DNA of 64,000 bases. Origin: an uncultured Rhodospirillaceae bacterium. Lineage in GTDB: Bacteria > Pseudomonadota > Alphaproteobacteria > Reyranellales > Reyranellaceae. Below the pieces are notes generated by a model. That model made no database searches and was not told the origin of the DNA. It was given only the letters and a program-made list of their open reading frames with translations. A program made the position numbers and the translations under genes. How positions within the stretch are numbered: position 1 is the first letter of the stretch; each line of letters starts with the position of its first letter. The stretch spans positions 62,001 to 126,000 of the forward strand of contig CAMFGZ010000004.1 in assembly GCA_945952105.1 (NCBI GenBank), read 5' to 3'. This document shows, in pieces, positions 20,364 to 29,394 of the stretch.

Positions 20364-23300
20364 TCAGGCTTCGGTCAAGACGATGGAGGGTGGCGGTACC
20401 GGCACCGCGATCCGGCGGCGCGAGAAGACGGCGATGGCGGCCGGCAGAACCGTCAGGAAGAGGAAGGGCGCCAGCAGGGTGCCGCCCACGACGACGATGG
20501 CCAGCGGCCGCTGGACCTGGCTGCCGATCGCGGTCGAGAAGGCGGCGGGCAGCAGGCCGACGGCGGCGGCGACGCAGGTCATCAGCACAGGCCGCATCTG
20601 CTGTTCGCAGGTCTCGCGCAGTGCTCGTTCGCGCTCCACGCCAGCCGCGACCAGGCGGTTGAAGCAGCTCACCACCATGATGCCGTTCATCGCCGCGATG
20701 CCGAACAGGGCCACGAAGCCGATGGCGGCCGAAATGCTGAACGACATGTCGGCCGCCCACAGGGCCAGGATGCCGCCCGACAGAGCCAGCGGCATGGCGG
20801 ACCCTGCCAGCAGCGTGTCGGTCACGGACCCGAAGCTCACATAGAGCAGCAGCAGGATGAGCCCGATGGCGATCGGCACCGCGATGGCGAGCCGGGCGAT
20901 GGCGCTCTCGAAGTTGACGAAATCGCCGGCCCAGTCGAGCCGGTAGCCGCCGGGCAGCGGCACCTGCTCGGCCACCTTCTGCTGCGCCTCCAGCACGGCG
21001 CCGCCGAGATCGCGGCCGCGCACGCTGAACTTCACGGGGATGTAGCGCTCCTGCTGCTCGCGATAGATGTAGAAGGCGCCCGTCGCGAGCTTCACCGTCG
21101 CCACTTCGCCCAGGGGGACCTGTACGATGCTGCCGTTGGGACCGACCGAGCCGATCGAGATGCGGCGGATCGCGTCCATGTCCTGGCGATAGCGCGGCGC
21201 GAGGCGGACCAGCAGCGGGAAGTGACGGTCGCTGCCTTCCTCGTAGAGATCGCCCGCGGCCTGGCCGCCGACCGCAGCCTGGATGGTGGCGTTGATGTCG
21301 CCGGGCGACAGGCCGTAGCGCGCGGCCTTGGCGCGGTCGATGTCGATGCGGATGGTCGGCTGACCCAGCAGCGGCGGCACCTGGATGTCGTCGATGCCGG
21401 GCACCGTTTCCAGCACGCGGCGGATGTCGACCGCGATCTTCCGGAGCGTGGTGAGGTCGGGGCCGGAGATCTTGATCGCGTTCTCCGCGTCGATGCCGGA
21501 GGCCGCTTCCTGCACATTGTCCTGGATGTATTGCGAGAAGGCGAAGGTGACGCCGGGGAAGGCCTTGCGCAGGGCATCGGCCATCTCGTTGATGAGGTCG
21601 GGCTTCTCCAGCCCCTTGCGCCATTTGCCGAGGGGCTTCAGCGGTACGAAGAACTCCGCGTTGGAGAAGCCGTCGGGGTCGGTGCCGTCGTCAGGGCGCC
21701 CGTGCTGGGAGATCACCGTCTCGACCTCGGGGAAGCTCTTCACGAGTTTGCGCATGCGGTTCACGTAGCTGTGGCCCTCGTCGAGCGAGACCGAGGGCGG
21801 CAGCGCCGCGCGCATCCAGATGTTGCCTTCCTCCAGCTTGGGCAGGAATTCGAGGCCGACGGTGCTGGCGGCTAGGCCGGCCGCCAGCATGACGCCGACG
21901 CCGATGGCCAGCATGGCGTGGCGCCAGCCCAGCGCCAGCGAATAGGCCTGACGGTAGAGACGGCGCAGGCCGCGGACCAGGAAGGTCTCGGTCTCCGAGA
22001 CCTTCTCCGGCAGCAGGATTGCGGAAAGTGCCGGCGACACGGTGAAGGTGGCGATGAGGCCGCCGGCCAGCGCGTAGGCATAGGTCTGCGCCATCGGCCC
22101 GAAGATGCGGCCTTCCACGCCCGACAAGGTGAACAGCGGCAGGAAGCCGGCGATGATGATGGTGGCCGAGAAGAAGATCGCCTTCGTCACCTCGCCCGAG
22201 GCCTCGTAGATCGTGAACAGCTTGCCGGTGAGGCCCTCGGGCTCCTGCCGCAGGGAACGCGAGGTGCCGCCGTGACCGGCCTCGGCAAGATGGCGGAAGA
22301 TGTTCTCCACCATGATGACGGTGGCGTCGACGATGATGCCGAAGTCGATCGCGCCCATGGAGAGCAGGTTCGCCGAGTCGCCGTTCATCACGATGATGAC
22401 GACGGCGAACAGGAGCGCGAAGGGGATGGTGGCGGACACGATCAGCGCGCTGCGCAGGTCGCCGAGGAACAGCCACTGGATCAGGAAGATCAGGCAGACG
22501 CCCATCACCATGTTGTGCAGCACGGTGTGGGTCGTCACCTCGACCAGCACGCTTCGATCGTAGATGCGCTCTATGCGTACGCCGGGGGGCAGCAGGCTGG
22601 AGGCGTTGATGCGCTCGACCTCCTTTTCGACGGCGCGGAGCGTGGGCATCGTCTCGGCACCGCGCCGCATCAGCACGATGCCCTCGACGACGTCGTCATC
22701 GTCGTCGTGCCCGGCTACGCCCAGCCGTGGCTCGTTGCCGACGGCGACGTCGGCGATGTCGCCCACCAGGATGGGCGAGCCGTCGCGCACCAGGAGCATG
22801 GTGTGACGGATGTCGTCCATCGACCGGATCTGGCCGACGGCGCGCACGACCGCCGATTGCGGCCCGAGATTGACGGTGTTGGCGCCGACATTGATGTTGG
22901 CGCCGTTCAACCCGTCGATCACCTGCTTCAGGGTGAGCCCGTGGGCCTGCAGCCGGTCCAGGTCGACGGTGACATCGAAGGTCTTGCTCTTGCCGCCCCA
23001 GGTCGTGACGTCGATCACGCCGGGCACTGCCTTCAGGCGGCGCAGCAGGATCCAGTCCTGAATGGTCTTCAGATCCATGACGCTGAAGCCCTTCGGGCCG
23101 ACCACGCGATAGCGGAAGATTTCACCGATCGGGCTGGTTGGCGAGATGATGGGCTGGGCGCCGTTGGGCAGCGGGCCGAGCTGGGCCAGGCGGTTGGTCA
23201 CGAGCTGGGCCGCTTCGCGGTAGGTCAGGTCGTAGGTGAACTGCACCTTCACGTCGCTCAGGCCGGTCAGGGAGATGGACCGGATCGACTTCACGTAGGG

Positions 23301-23525
23301 AAGTCCCGCCATCTGCACTTCCATCGGGATGGTGATGTAGCGCTCGATCTCTTCCGACGACTGGCCGGGATTCTGGATGACGATGTCGACCAGTGGCGGC
23401 ACCGGGTCCGGATAGGCTTCGATGTTGAGGCGCTTGTAGGCGAACAAGCCGCCGCCGATCATCAGGACGGCGAGTATCAAAACCAGGACGCGCTGCCGTA
23501 GTGCAGCGCCGACGATCGCATTCAT
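20364..23525 (-). CDS. CzcA/CusA-type heavy-metal RND efflux pump (copy 2)
   Basis: A 1053-residue inner-membrane RND transporter of the heavy-metal (HME) type. It starts with the family motif RLNIEAYPDPVPPLVDI, followed by PGQSSEEIERYITIP. The TM4 proton-relay motif DFGIIVDATVIMVEN carries Asp394, Asp400 and Glu407, matching the spacing of Asp402/Asp408/Glu415 in CzcA. Twelve membrane segments and two large periplasmic loops are expected. It has no adaptor of its own and lies downstream of the cyclase in the same direction, so it probably shares the CzcB- and TolC-like partners encoded at 24.7-30.6 kb. It is a close paralogue of the pump at 26190-29345. The metal or drug substrate is unknown. 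Confidence 0.94.
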   Translation of the reverse strand: MNAIVGAALRQRVLVLILAVLMIGGGLFAYKRLNIEAYPDPVPPLVDIVIQNPGQSSEEIERYITIPMEVQMAGLPYVKSIRSISLTGLSDVKVQFTYDLTYREAAQLVTNRLAQLGPLPNGAQPIISPTSPIGEIFRYRVVGPKGFSVMDLKTIQDWILLRRLKAVPGVIDVTTWGGKSKTFDVTVDLDRLQAHGLTLKQVIDGLNGANINVGANTVNLGPQSAVVRAVGQIRSMDDIRHTMLLVRDGSPILVGDIADVAVGNEPRLGVAGHDDDDDVVEGIVLMRRGAETMPTLRAVEKEVERINASSLLPPGVRIERIYDRSVLVEVTTHTVLHNMVMGVCLIFLIQWLFLGDLRSALIVSATIPFALLFAVVIIVMNGDSANLLSMGAIDFGIIVDATVIMVENIFRHLAEAGHGGTSRSLRQEPEGLTGKLFTIYEASGEVTKAIFFSATIIIAGFLPLFTLSGVEGRIFGPMAQTYAYALAGGLIATFTVSPALSAILLPEKVSETETFLVRGLRRLYRQAYSLALGWRHAMLAIGVGVMLAAGLAASTVGLEFLPKLEEGNIWMRAALPPSVSLDEGHSYVNRMRKLVKSFPEVETVISQHGRPDDGTDPDGFSNAEFFVPLKPLGKWRKGLEKPDLINEMADALRKAFPGVTFAFSQYIQDNVQEAASGIDAENAIKISGPDLTTLRKIAVDIRRVLETVPGIDDIQVPPLLGQPTIRIDIDRAKAARYGLSPGDINATIQAAVGGQAAGDLYEEGSDRHFPLLVRLAPRYRQDMDAIRRISIGSVGPNGSIVQVPLGEVATVKLATGAFYIYREQQERYIPVKFSVRGRDLGGAVLEAQQKVAEQVPLPGGYRLDWAGDFVNFESAIARLAIAVPIAIGLILLLLYVSFGSVTDTLLAGSAMPLALSGGILALWAADMSFSISAAIGFVALFGIAAMNGIMVVSCFNRLVAAGVERERALRETCEQQMRPVLMTCVAAAVGLLPAAFSTAIGSQVQRPLAIVVVGGTLLAPFLFLTVLPAAIAVFSRRRIAVPVPPPSIVLTEA

Positions 23526-23598
23526 CCACGGCCCTCACGGCAGGCCGTTGGGCGGCGATGCCTTCGCCGTCAGCTAATACACAAGTCGCGCACGTGCA

Positions 23599-24639
23599 CT
23601 AGCGTTGCGAATGCATTGACTCTGCAATCTGCTGGTCGGGTTTGGCCAGTCGCAGCTCTCCGGAAATGCCATGCACGTCTTCGTCGACGAAGCGGTGCCA
23701 GCCGTCGAGCGACAGGCCGCTGCGGGCCGCTTCGGTCAGCGCTTCCTCCGACACCAGCAGCGGCGAGCCGTACTTCTTGGTCAGCCGCTCGATGCGGGAG
23801 CAGACGTTCACGGCATGCCCGACGACGGAATATTCGAGGCGTTGCTCGTCGCCGATGGCACCGCTGACGATCTCCCCATAGTGCACGCCCACGCCGACTC
23901 GCACCGGGGGCTCGCCGTGCCGGGCGCGCTCCACGTTCCATGCCTCGATTGCCGCGAGGAGTTTGAGGCCGCAACGGATTGCGGCCATGGCGTCGTTCGG
24001 GGAGGGCTGCACCGCGCCGAAGACGGCAAGCACGCCGTCGCCGATGAACTTGTCGATGAGGCCTCCCTCGGCTTCGACCGTGCGCGAGATCAGCATGCGA
24101 TATTCCTGCAGGAAGCCGAAGAGCGCGCCGGGTTCCATCGTCTGCACCGCCGCGGTGAAGTCGCGCATGTCCATGAACAGGATGGCGGCGTTCATGCGCC
24201 GCCCGCGTGTTGCCCGCAGTCCCTCGCGCGCCAGGCGCTCGACGATCTCCGAAGGCAAGTACCGCGACAGGTTGAGGTTCTGCAGCCGCTCGCGATCGAG
24301 ACTGTGGCGCAGCCGGTCCGCCAGCAGGGAGCAGGCCAGGAACACCCCGGCGGTGCCGATGCCCTCGATGGCGTAATAGGTGAAACGGGGGCTGATGAAG
24401 GAAGGCGGCGGATTGGCGCCGATCATCCAGCCGAAGGCGATCAGCGCCGCGACGATCCCGATCCAGTGACCGGCAAGCCACGAGGCGCCGAATATGATGA
24501 CGAGATAAAGGGCCGTGAGCCGCAGGTCGCCGGTGACGATGTCGGCATAGCCCACCGCCGCCGAAACGAAGAAGGCCCCGAGCAGCACGGCCACCTTGGC
24601 CGACATGGTTGGCTCGCGGCGCTTCGCGGTGCTCGCCAT
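23599..24639 (-). CDS. Membrane-anchored class III adenylate/guanylate cyclase
   Basis: A 346-residue protein with about four N-terminal membrane helices (13-108), a short linker and a class III cyclase catalytic domain (~150-330). The metal-binding aspartates are Asp157 in LFMDMRDFT and Asp201 in DKFIGDGVLAVFG. Lys197 is the usual purine-contact lysine. The block YSVVGHAVNVCSRIE carries His274 where many relatives have Asp (GDxVN), so substrate choice (ATP versus GTP) is uncertain. It starts 18 bases after the TolC-like stop and precedes the second RND pump by 73 bases, making it part of the efflux operon. A second-messenger link to efflux is suggested by position only. Confidence 0.9.
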   Translation of the reverse strand: MASTAKRREPTMSAKVAVLLGAFFVSAAVGYADIVTGDLRLTALYLVIIFGASWLAGHWIGIVAALIAFGWMIGANPPPSFISPRFTYYAIEGIGTAGVFLACSLLADRLRHSLDRERLQNLNLSRYLPSEIVERLAREGLRATRGRRMNAAILFMDMRDFTAAVQTMEPGALFGFLQEYRMLISRTVEAEGGLIDKFIGDGVLAVFGAVQPSPNDAMAAIRCGLKLLAAIEAWNVERARHGEPPVRVGVGVHYGEIVSGAIGDEQRLEYSVVGHAVNVCSRIERLTKKYGSPLLVSEEALTEAARSGLSLDGWHRFVDEDVHGISGELRLAKPDQQIAESMHSQR

Positions 24640-24657
24640 GGCCTCAGGTCCGCTGTC

Positions 24658-26193
24658 TCAACGCTGGGTGTTCGAGGAGATGGACCATGGAGAGGCTGGC
24701 GGCTTGCAACGCGACCGGCCATTGCCGGGACCGGTGCCATCGCGGTTCCACCAGCCGCCCCCAAGCGCCTGGAAGAGCGCCGCGGTGTTGGTGAGACGCG
24801 CGGCCTGCGCCTGGACGCGGGTCAGGAGTGTCTGCTGGTAGGTGAGTTCGGCGATGAGGACGATGACATAGGTCGTGTCGCCGAGCTCCAGGCGCTTGCG
24901 AGCGATGCTGAGGGCGGTGGCGGCGGCCCGTTCCGCCTCGACGGCCGACTTGAGCGCGAGCGCGTCGTACTCGAGGGCGTTCAGCGTGTCGGCCACGTTG
25001 CGGTACGCGGCCAGCACGATCGATTGATACTGGGCGTCGGCCTGCTCGAGGGCGGCGACCGCGGACCGCTTCTTGGCGGCAAGCGCGCCGCCGTCGATCA
25101 GCGTCTGGATCGCGCTGGCGCCCGTGGTGGCGCCGGCCAGCCCCGGCATGAACAACGTGCCCAGCGAAAGGGAGCTGCTGTTCAGGCCGAAGCCCAGCGT
25201 CACCTGCGGAAGCTGGTTGGCGATCGCGACGCCGACCTGTGCGCTGGCGGCATGGAGATTGGCCTCGGCGGCGCGGATGTCGGGGCGCTGCTCGACGAGC
25301 TGCGAGGGAAGGGTGAGCGGCAGTTCGTGCGGCAGCTTGAGGTCGCCCAGCTCGAATCGTTCGGGGCCGGCTTCGCTGGGCAGTCGTCCGGTGAGGGTGG
25401 CCAGCAGGTTGCGCTGTTGCGCCAGCGCCTTCTGGAGCGGCGGCAGCGTGGATTCGGCTTGCGCGAGGGAGGCCTGCTGGGTGGCGACGTCGGCGCCGGG
25501 AATGGCGCCGAGGCCCGACTGGCGGGTCAGGATGCCGAGCGTCTCGCGCTGGGCGGCGATGATCCGCTTGGTCGCCTCGACCTGGCCGCGCAGCGAGGCC
25601 TCGACGATGGCGGCGGCGACGACGTTGGAGGCGAGCGAAAGATAGGCTCCCTCGAGCTGAAAGCACTGAGCCTCAGCCAGCGCATCCAGCGATTCGATCT
25701 GCCGGCGATTGCCGCCCCAGAGGTCGAGAGCATAGGTGATCTGGAGACCTGCGACGAACAGGCCATAGATCGGCTGCTGGTCGGCCGTTGCGGACTGCAG
25801 GCTGGCGGGCGTCTGGTTCTGCGTGGCATTGAAGGTGCCTTGCACCGTCGGGAACAGGGTCGCGCGCTGCGCCCGTGCATTCTGTTGCGCCACGCGCAGG
25901 CCGGCGATGGCGGCCTTGATGTCGGGATTTGCGCGCAGCGACTGCTCGATCAGGCTGTTGAGCTGCGGCGACTGGAATACGCCCCACCACTGGCCCGGAA
26001 TGTCCATGCTCTGGACGATGCGCTGTGCCTCGCCACCCGGAATGCCGGCAGCGACCAGGTCGCTCTTCTGGTCGGGAACGTAGGTCGCCGTCTTCGGGCC
26101 GTCCGGGGACGCGAAGTCGGGGCCGACCGTACATCCGGCCAGGGCGCTTGCCGCGATGAGCGGCAGCGCGGCGAGGAAGGGGCGTCGCATCAT
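24658..26193 (-). CDS. TolC/NodT-family outer-membrane efflux lipoprotein
   Basis: A 511-residue outer-membrane channel subunit. The signal peptide ends in a lipobox ALAGC (Cys21), so it is a lipoprotein. Two related halves contain OEP-family repeats, e.g. NPDIKAAIAGLRVAQQNARAQ and RPDIRAAEANLHAASAQVGV. It would connect the RND pump(s) to the outside. The ATG at 26193 overlaps the stop of the upstream RND pump by 4 bases, showing translational coupling. The C-terminal ~30 residues after GGGWWNRDG are low in similarity to the family and look like a variable tail. Confidence 0.93.
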   Translation of the reverse strand: MMRRPFLAALPLIAASALAGCTVGPDFASPDGPKTATYVPDQKSDLVAAGIPGGEAQRIVQSMDIPGQWWGVFQSPQLNSLIEQSLRANPDIKAAIAGLRVAQQNARAQRATLFPTVQGTFNATQNQTPASLQSATADQQPIYGLFVAGLQITYALDLWGGNRRQIESLDALAEAQCFQLEGAYLSLASNVVAAAIVEASLRGQVEATKRIIAAQRETLGILTRQSGLGAIPGADVATQQASLAQAESTLPPLQKALAQQRNLLATLTGRLPSEAGPERFELGDLKLPHELPLTLPSQLVEQRPDIRAAEANLHAASAQVGVAIANQLPQVTLGFGLNSSSLSLGTLFMPGLAGATTGASAIQTLIDGGALAAKKRSAVAALEQADAQYQSIVLAAYRNVADTLNALEYDALALKSAVEAERAAATALSIARKRLELGDTTYVIVLIAELTYQQTLLTRVQAQAARLTNTAALFQALGGGWWNRDGTGPGNGRSRCKPPASPWSISSNTQR

Positions 26194-29100
26194 GATGCCT
26201 CCGCGGCCGTATCGCGAGGATGGGATGCCGGCACGGGAGCGTGACGGCGCGAGAACAAGCCGATCAGCGACGGCAGCACCGTGAGGAACAGCACCGGCGC
26301 CAGCAGGGTACCGCCCACGACGACGATCGCCAGCGGCCGCTGGACCTGGCTGCCGATCGCCGTGGAGAAGGCGGCCGGCAGGAGGCCGACGGCGGCAGCG
26401 ACGCAGGTCATCAGCACCGGCCGCATCTGAACCGAGCAGGTTTCGTACAGCGCCACTTCCCGGTCGCGCCCGTCGTCGATCAGCCTGTTGTAGCAGCTCA
26501 GCACCATGATGCCGTTCATCGCGGCGATGCCGAACAGCGCCACGAAGCCGATGGCGGCCGAGATGCTGAACGACATGTCCGTGACCCAGAGGCCCAGGAT
26601 GCCGCCGACCAGGGCCATCGGGATGGCGCTGGCGGCCAGCAGCGTGTCGCGGAACGAACCGAAGCTCATGTAGAGCAGCAGCCCGATCAGGCCGATCGCG
26701 ATCGGCACGGCGACCGCGAGCCGCTGCAGCGCGTTCTTGAGGTTGCCGAACTCGCCGACCCACTCGATACGGTAGCCGCCGGGGATCTTCACTTTTTCCG
26801 CGACGCGCTCCTGCGCTTCGATGATGGCGCTGCCGAGGTCGCGGCCGCGGACGCTGAACTTCACCGGGACGTAGCGTTCCTGCTGCTCGCGGTAGATGTA
26901 GTAGGCACCGGACACCAGCTCGACCTTGGCGACTTCGCTCAAGGGGACCTGGGTGATGCCGTTGGCGCCCTGGACGCCGATCTGGATGCGGTTGATCGCA
27001 TCGAGGCTCTGCCGGTAGCGCGAGGCGAGACGGACGACCATCGGGAAATGCCGGTCGCTGCCGCTCTCGTAGACGTCGCCCGCGGCCTGGCCGCCGATCG
27101 CCGCCTGTACCGTCGCATTGATGTCGCCCGGCGCCAGCCCGTAGCGCGCGGCCTTGGCGCGGTCGATGTCGATGCGGATCGTGGGCTGGCCGAGCGACGC
27201 GGAAACCGCGAGGTCGGTGATGCCCGGCACGGTGGCGAGGACCGCCTTGATCTCGTTGCCGAGCTTGGCCAGCGTTTCGAGATCGTTGCCGGAGATCTTG
27301 ACCGAGTTCTCGCCCTTCACGCCCGATGCGGCTTCCTGGACGTTGTCCTGGATATACTGCGAGAAGGTGAACTCGACGCCGGGGAATCCCTTTTCCAGCG
27401 CGCTGCCGATCTCGGCGATCAGCCCTTCCTTGTCGAGCCCCTTGCGCCATTGGTCCATGGGCTTCAGCGGCACGAAGAACTCGGCGTTGAAGAAGCCCGT
27501 CGAATCGGTGCCGTCGTCCGGCCGGCCGTGCTGGGAAATCACGGTTTCGGCTTCGGGGAAGCTCTTGATGAGCTTGCGCATGCGGTTCGCGTAGTCGTTG
27601 CCCGCCTCGAGCGAGATCGATGCCGGCATGACGGCGCGGATCCACATGTTGCCTTCCTCGAGCTTGGGCAGGAACTCGAGCCCGATCGAGCTGCCGGCGA
27701 CGCCGGCCAGCGCCAGCGCTCCGATGCCGGCGGCAATCGTGGCGCGGCGGCTGCCCAGCGCCAGGTCGCGGAGCTTCTCGTAGGCGGCGCGGATGATGCG
27801 CACCGCGCGCGTCTCGGCATGCGCGACCTTGTCGGGCAGCAGCAGTGCGGACAGGGCGGGCGACACGGTGAAGGTGGCGATCAGTCCGCCCAGAAGCGCA
27901 TAGGCATATGTCCGCGCCATCGGGCCGAAGATATGGCCTTCGACGCCCGACAAGGTGAACAGCGGCAGGAAGCCCGCGATGATGATGGTCGCGGAGAAGA
28001 AGATCGCCGTGGTGACCTCGGTCGAGGCGTTGAAGATGGTCGCGAGCTTGCCGGTGAGGCCGTCGGGCGCACGCGTCTGCGGGCCGCTCTTGTGGTCTCC
28101 CTCGGATAGATGACGGAAGATGTTCTCGACCATGATGACGGTGGCGTCGACGATGATGCCGAAGTCGATGGCACCCATGGAGAGCAGGTTCGCCGACTCG
28201 CCGCTGACCACCAGGACGACTACGGCGAACAGGAGCGCGAAGGGGATGGTGGCGGAGACGATCAGCGCGCTGCGCAGGTCGCCGAGGAACAGCCATTGGA
28301 TCAGGAAGATCAGGCAGACGCCAACCACCATGTTGTGCAGCACGGTATGGGTGGTGATGTTGACCAGCGAGCTGCGGTCGTAGATGCGCTCGATGCGTAC
28401 GCCGGGAGGCAGGATGTTGTTGCTGTTGATCTTGTCCACCTCGGCCAGCACGCCGGTCAGGGTCGGCATGGTCTCCGCGCCGCGCCGCATCAGCACGATG
28501 CCCTGCACGATGTCGTCGTCGTCGTTCTGGCCGGCGATTCCGAGGCGTGGCTGGTTGCCCACAGTCACGTCGGCCACGTCGGACACCAGCACCGGAGCGC
28601 CGTCGCGGACGCTCAGCATCGTGTTGCGGATATCGTCCATCGAGCGGATCTGGCCGACGCTGCGCACGATCGCCGACTGCGAGCCGATATTGACGGTATT
28701 GGCGCCGACATTGACGTTGGCGTTGTTCAGGCCGTCGATCACCTGCTTGAGGGTGAGCCCGTAGGCCAGCAGTTTGTCGAGATTGACGGTGATGTCGTAG
28801 GTCTTGGTCTTGCCGCCCCAGCCGGTGACGTCGACGACGCCGGGGATAGCCTTCAGGCGCCGCTCCAGAACCCAGTCCTGCAGTGTCTTTAGGTCGGCCA
28901 CCGAATAGCCCGGCGGGCCGACGATGCGGTAGCGGAAGACTTCACCGATCGGGCTGGTGGGCGACAGGGTCGGCTGCGCGCCGTTGGGCAGCGGCCCGAG
29001 CTGCGACAGACGGTTGATCACCATCTGTGACGCCTGCTGGTACGTCACGTCGTAGGTGAACTGGATCTTTACGTCGCTCAGGCCGAACAGGGACACGGAC

Positions 29101-29345
29101 CGGATGGCCTGGATGTAGGGCAAGCCCGCCATCTGCACCTCGATCGGGATCGTGATGTAGCGCTCGATCTCCTCCGACGACTGGCCGGGATTCTGCGTGA
29201 TGATGTCGACCAGCGGCGGGACCGGGTCGGGATAGGCCTCGATGTTCAGCCGCGCGTAGGCGAACAGTCCGGCGATGGACAGCACCACGCTCAGGATGAC
29301 AACGAGGATTCGCTGCTTGAGGGCGGCGGCGACAACAGATTTCAT
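26190..29345 (-). CDS. CzcA/CusA-type heavy-metal RND efflux pump (copy 1)
   Basis: A 1051-residue RND pump of the HME family, second gene of the efflux operon. It shows RLNIEAYPDPVPPLVDIITQN, SSEEIERYITIP and the TM4 relay motif DFGIIVDATVIMVEN with Asp394, Asp400 and Glu407, numbered identically to copy 2. It also shares the acidic periplasmic stretch DDDD followed by QGIVLMRRGAETMPTL. Translation is coupled to the TolC-like gene by a 4-base overlap. With the adaptor at 29395-30639 it makes a complete tripartite system. The divergent two-component system probably controls it. Confidence 0.95.
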   Translation of the reverse strand: MKSVVAAALKQRILVVILSVVLSIAGLFAYARLNIEAYPDPVPPLVDIITQNPGQSSEEIERYITIPIEVQMAGLPYIQAIRSVSLFGLSDVKIQFTYDVTYQQASQMVINRLSQLGPLPNGAQPTLSPTSPIGEVFRYRIVGPPGYSVADLKTLQDWVLERRLKAIPGVVDVTGWGGKTKTYDITVNLDKLLAYGLTLKQVIDGLNNANVNVGANTVNIGSQSAIVRSVGQIRSMDDIRNTMLSVRDGAPVLVSDVADVTVGNQPRLGIAGQNDDDDIVQGIVLMRRGAETMPTLTGVLAEVDKINSNNILPPGVRIERIYDRSSLVNITTHTVLHNMVVGVCLIFLIQWLFLGDLRSALIVSATIPFALLFAVVVLVVSGESANLLSMGAIDFGIIVDATVIMVENIFRHLSEGDHKSGPQTRAPDGLTGKLATIFNASTEVTTAIFFSATIIIAGFLPLFTLSGVEGHIFGPMARTYAYALLGGLIATFTVSPALSALLLPDKVAHAETRAVRIIRAAYEKLRDLALGSRRATIAAGIGALALAGVAGSSIGLEFLPKLEEGNMWIRAVMPASISLEAGNDYANRMRKLIKSFPEAETVISQHGRPDDGTDSTGFFNAEFFVPLKPMDQWRKGLDKEGLIAEIGSALEKGFPGVEFTFSQYIQDNVQEAASGVKGENSVKISGNDLETLAKLGNEIKAVLATVPGITDLAVSASLGQPTIRIDIDRAKAARYGLAPGDINATVQAAIGGQAAGDVYESGSDRHFPMVVRLASRYRQSLDAINRIQIGVQGANGITQVPLSEVAKVELVSGAYYIYREQQERYVPVKFSVRGRDLGSAIIEAQERVAEKVKIPGGYRIEWVGEFGNLKNALQRLAVAVPIAIGLIGLLLYMSFGSFRDTLLAASAIPMALVGGILGLWVTDMSFSISAAIGFVALFGIAAMNGIMVLSCYNRLIDDGRDREVALYETCSVQMRPVLMTCVAAAVGLLPAAFSTAIGSQVQRPLAIVVVGGTLLAPVLFLTVLPSLIGLFSRRHAPVPASHPRDTAAEAS

Positions 29346-29394
29346 GGTCAGCCGATATGTTGGAAGACCGCGCCGGGGAGGCGCGGCCGGGCCG

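Noticed and set aside
23528..23548. ACGGCC/GGCCGT dyad over the ribosome-binding site of the second RND pump
   Set aside because: Only 6 base pairs in GC-rich DNA. Likely chance, although it could slightly dampen translation.
23671..26244. 857-residue plus-strand frame opposite the cyclase and TolC-like genes
   Set aside because: It crosses two real minus-strand genes and shows only mirror composition of them.
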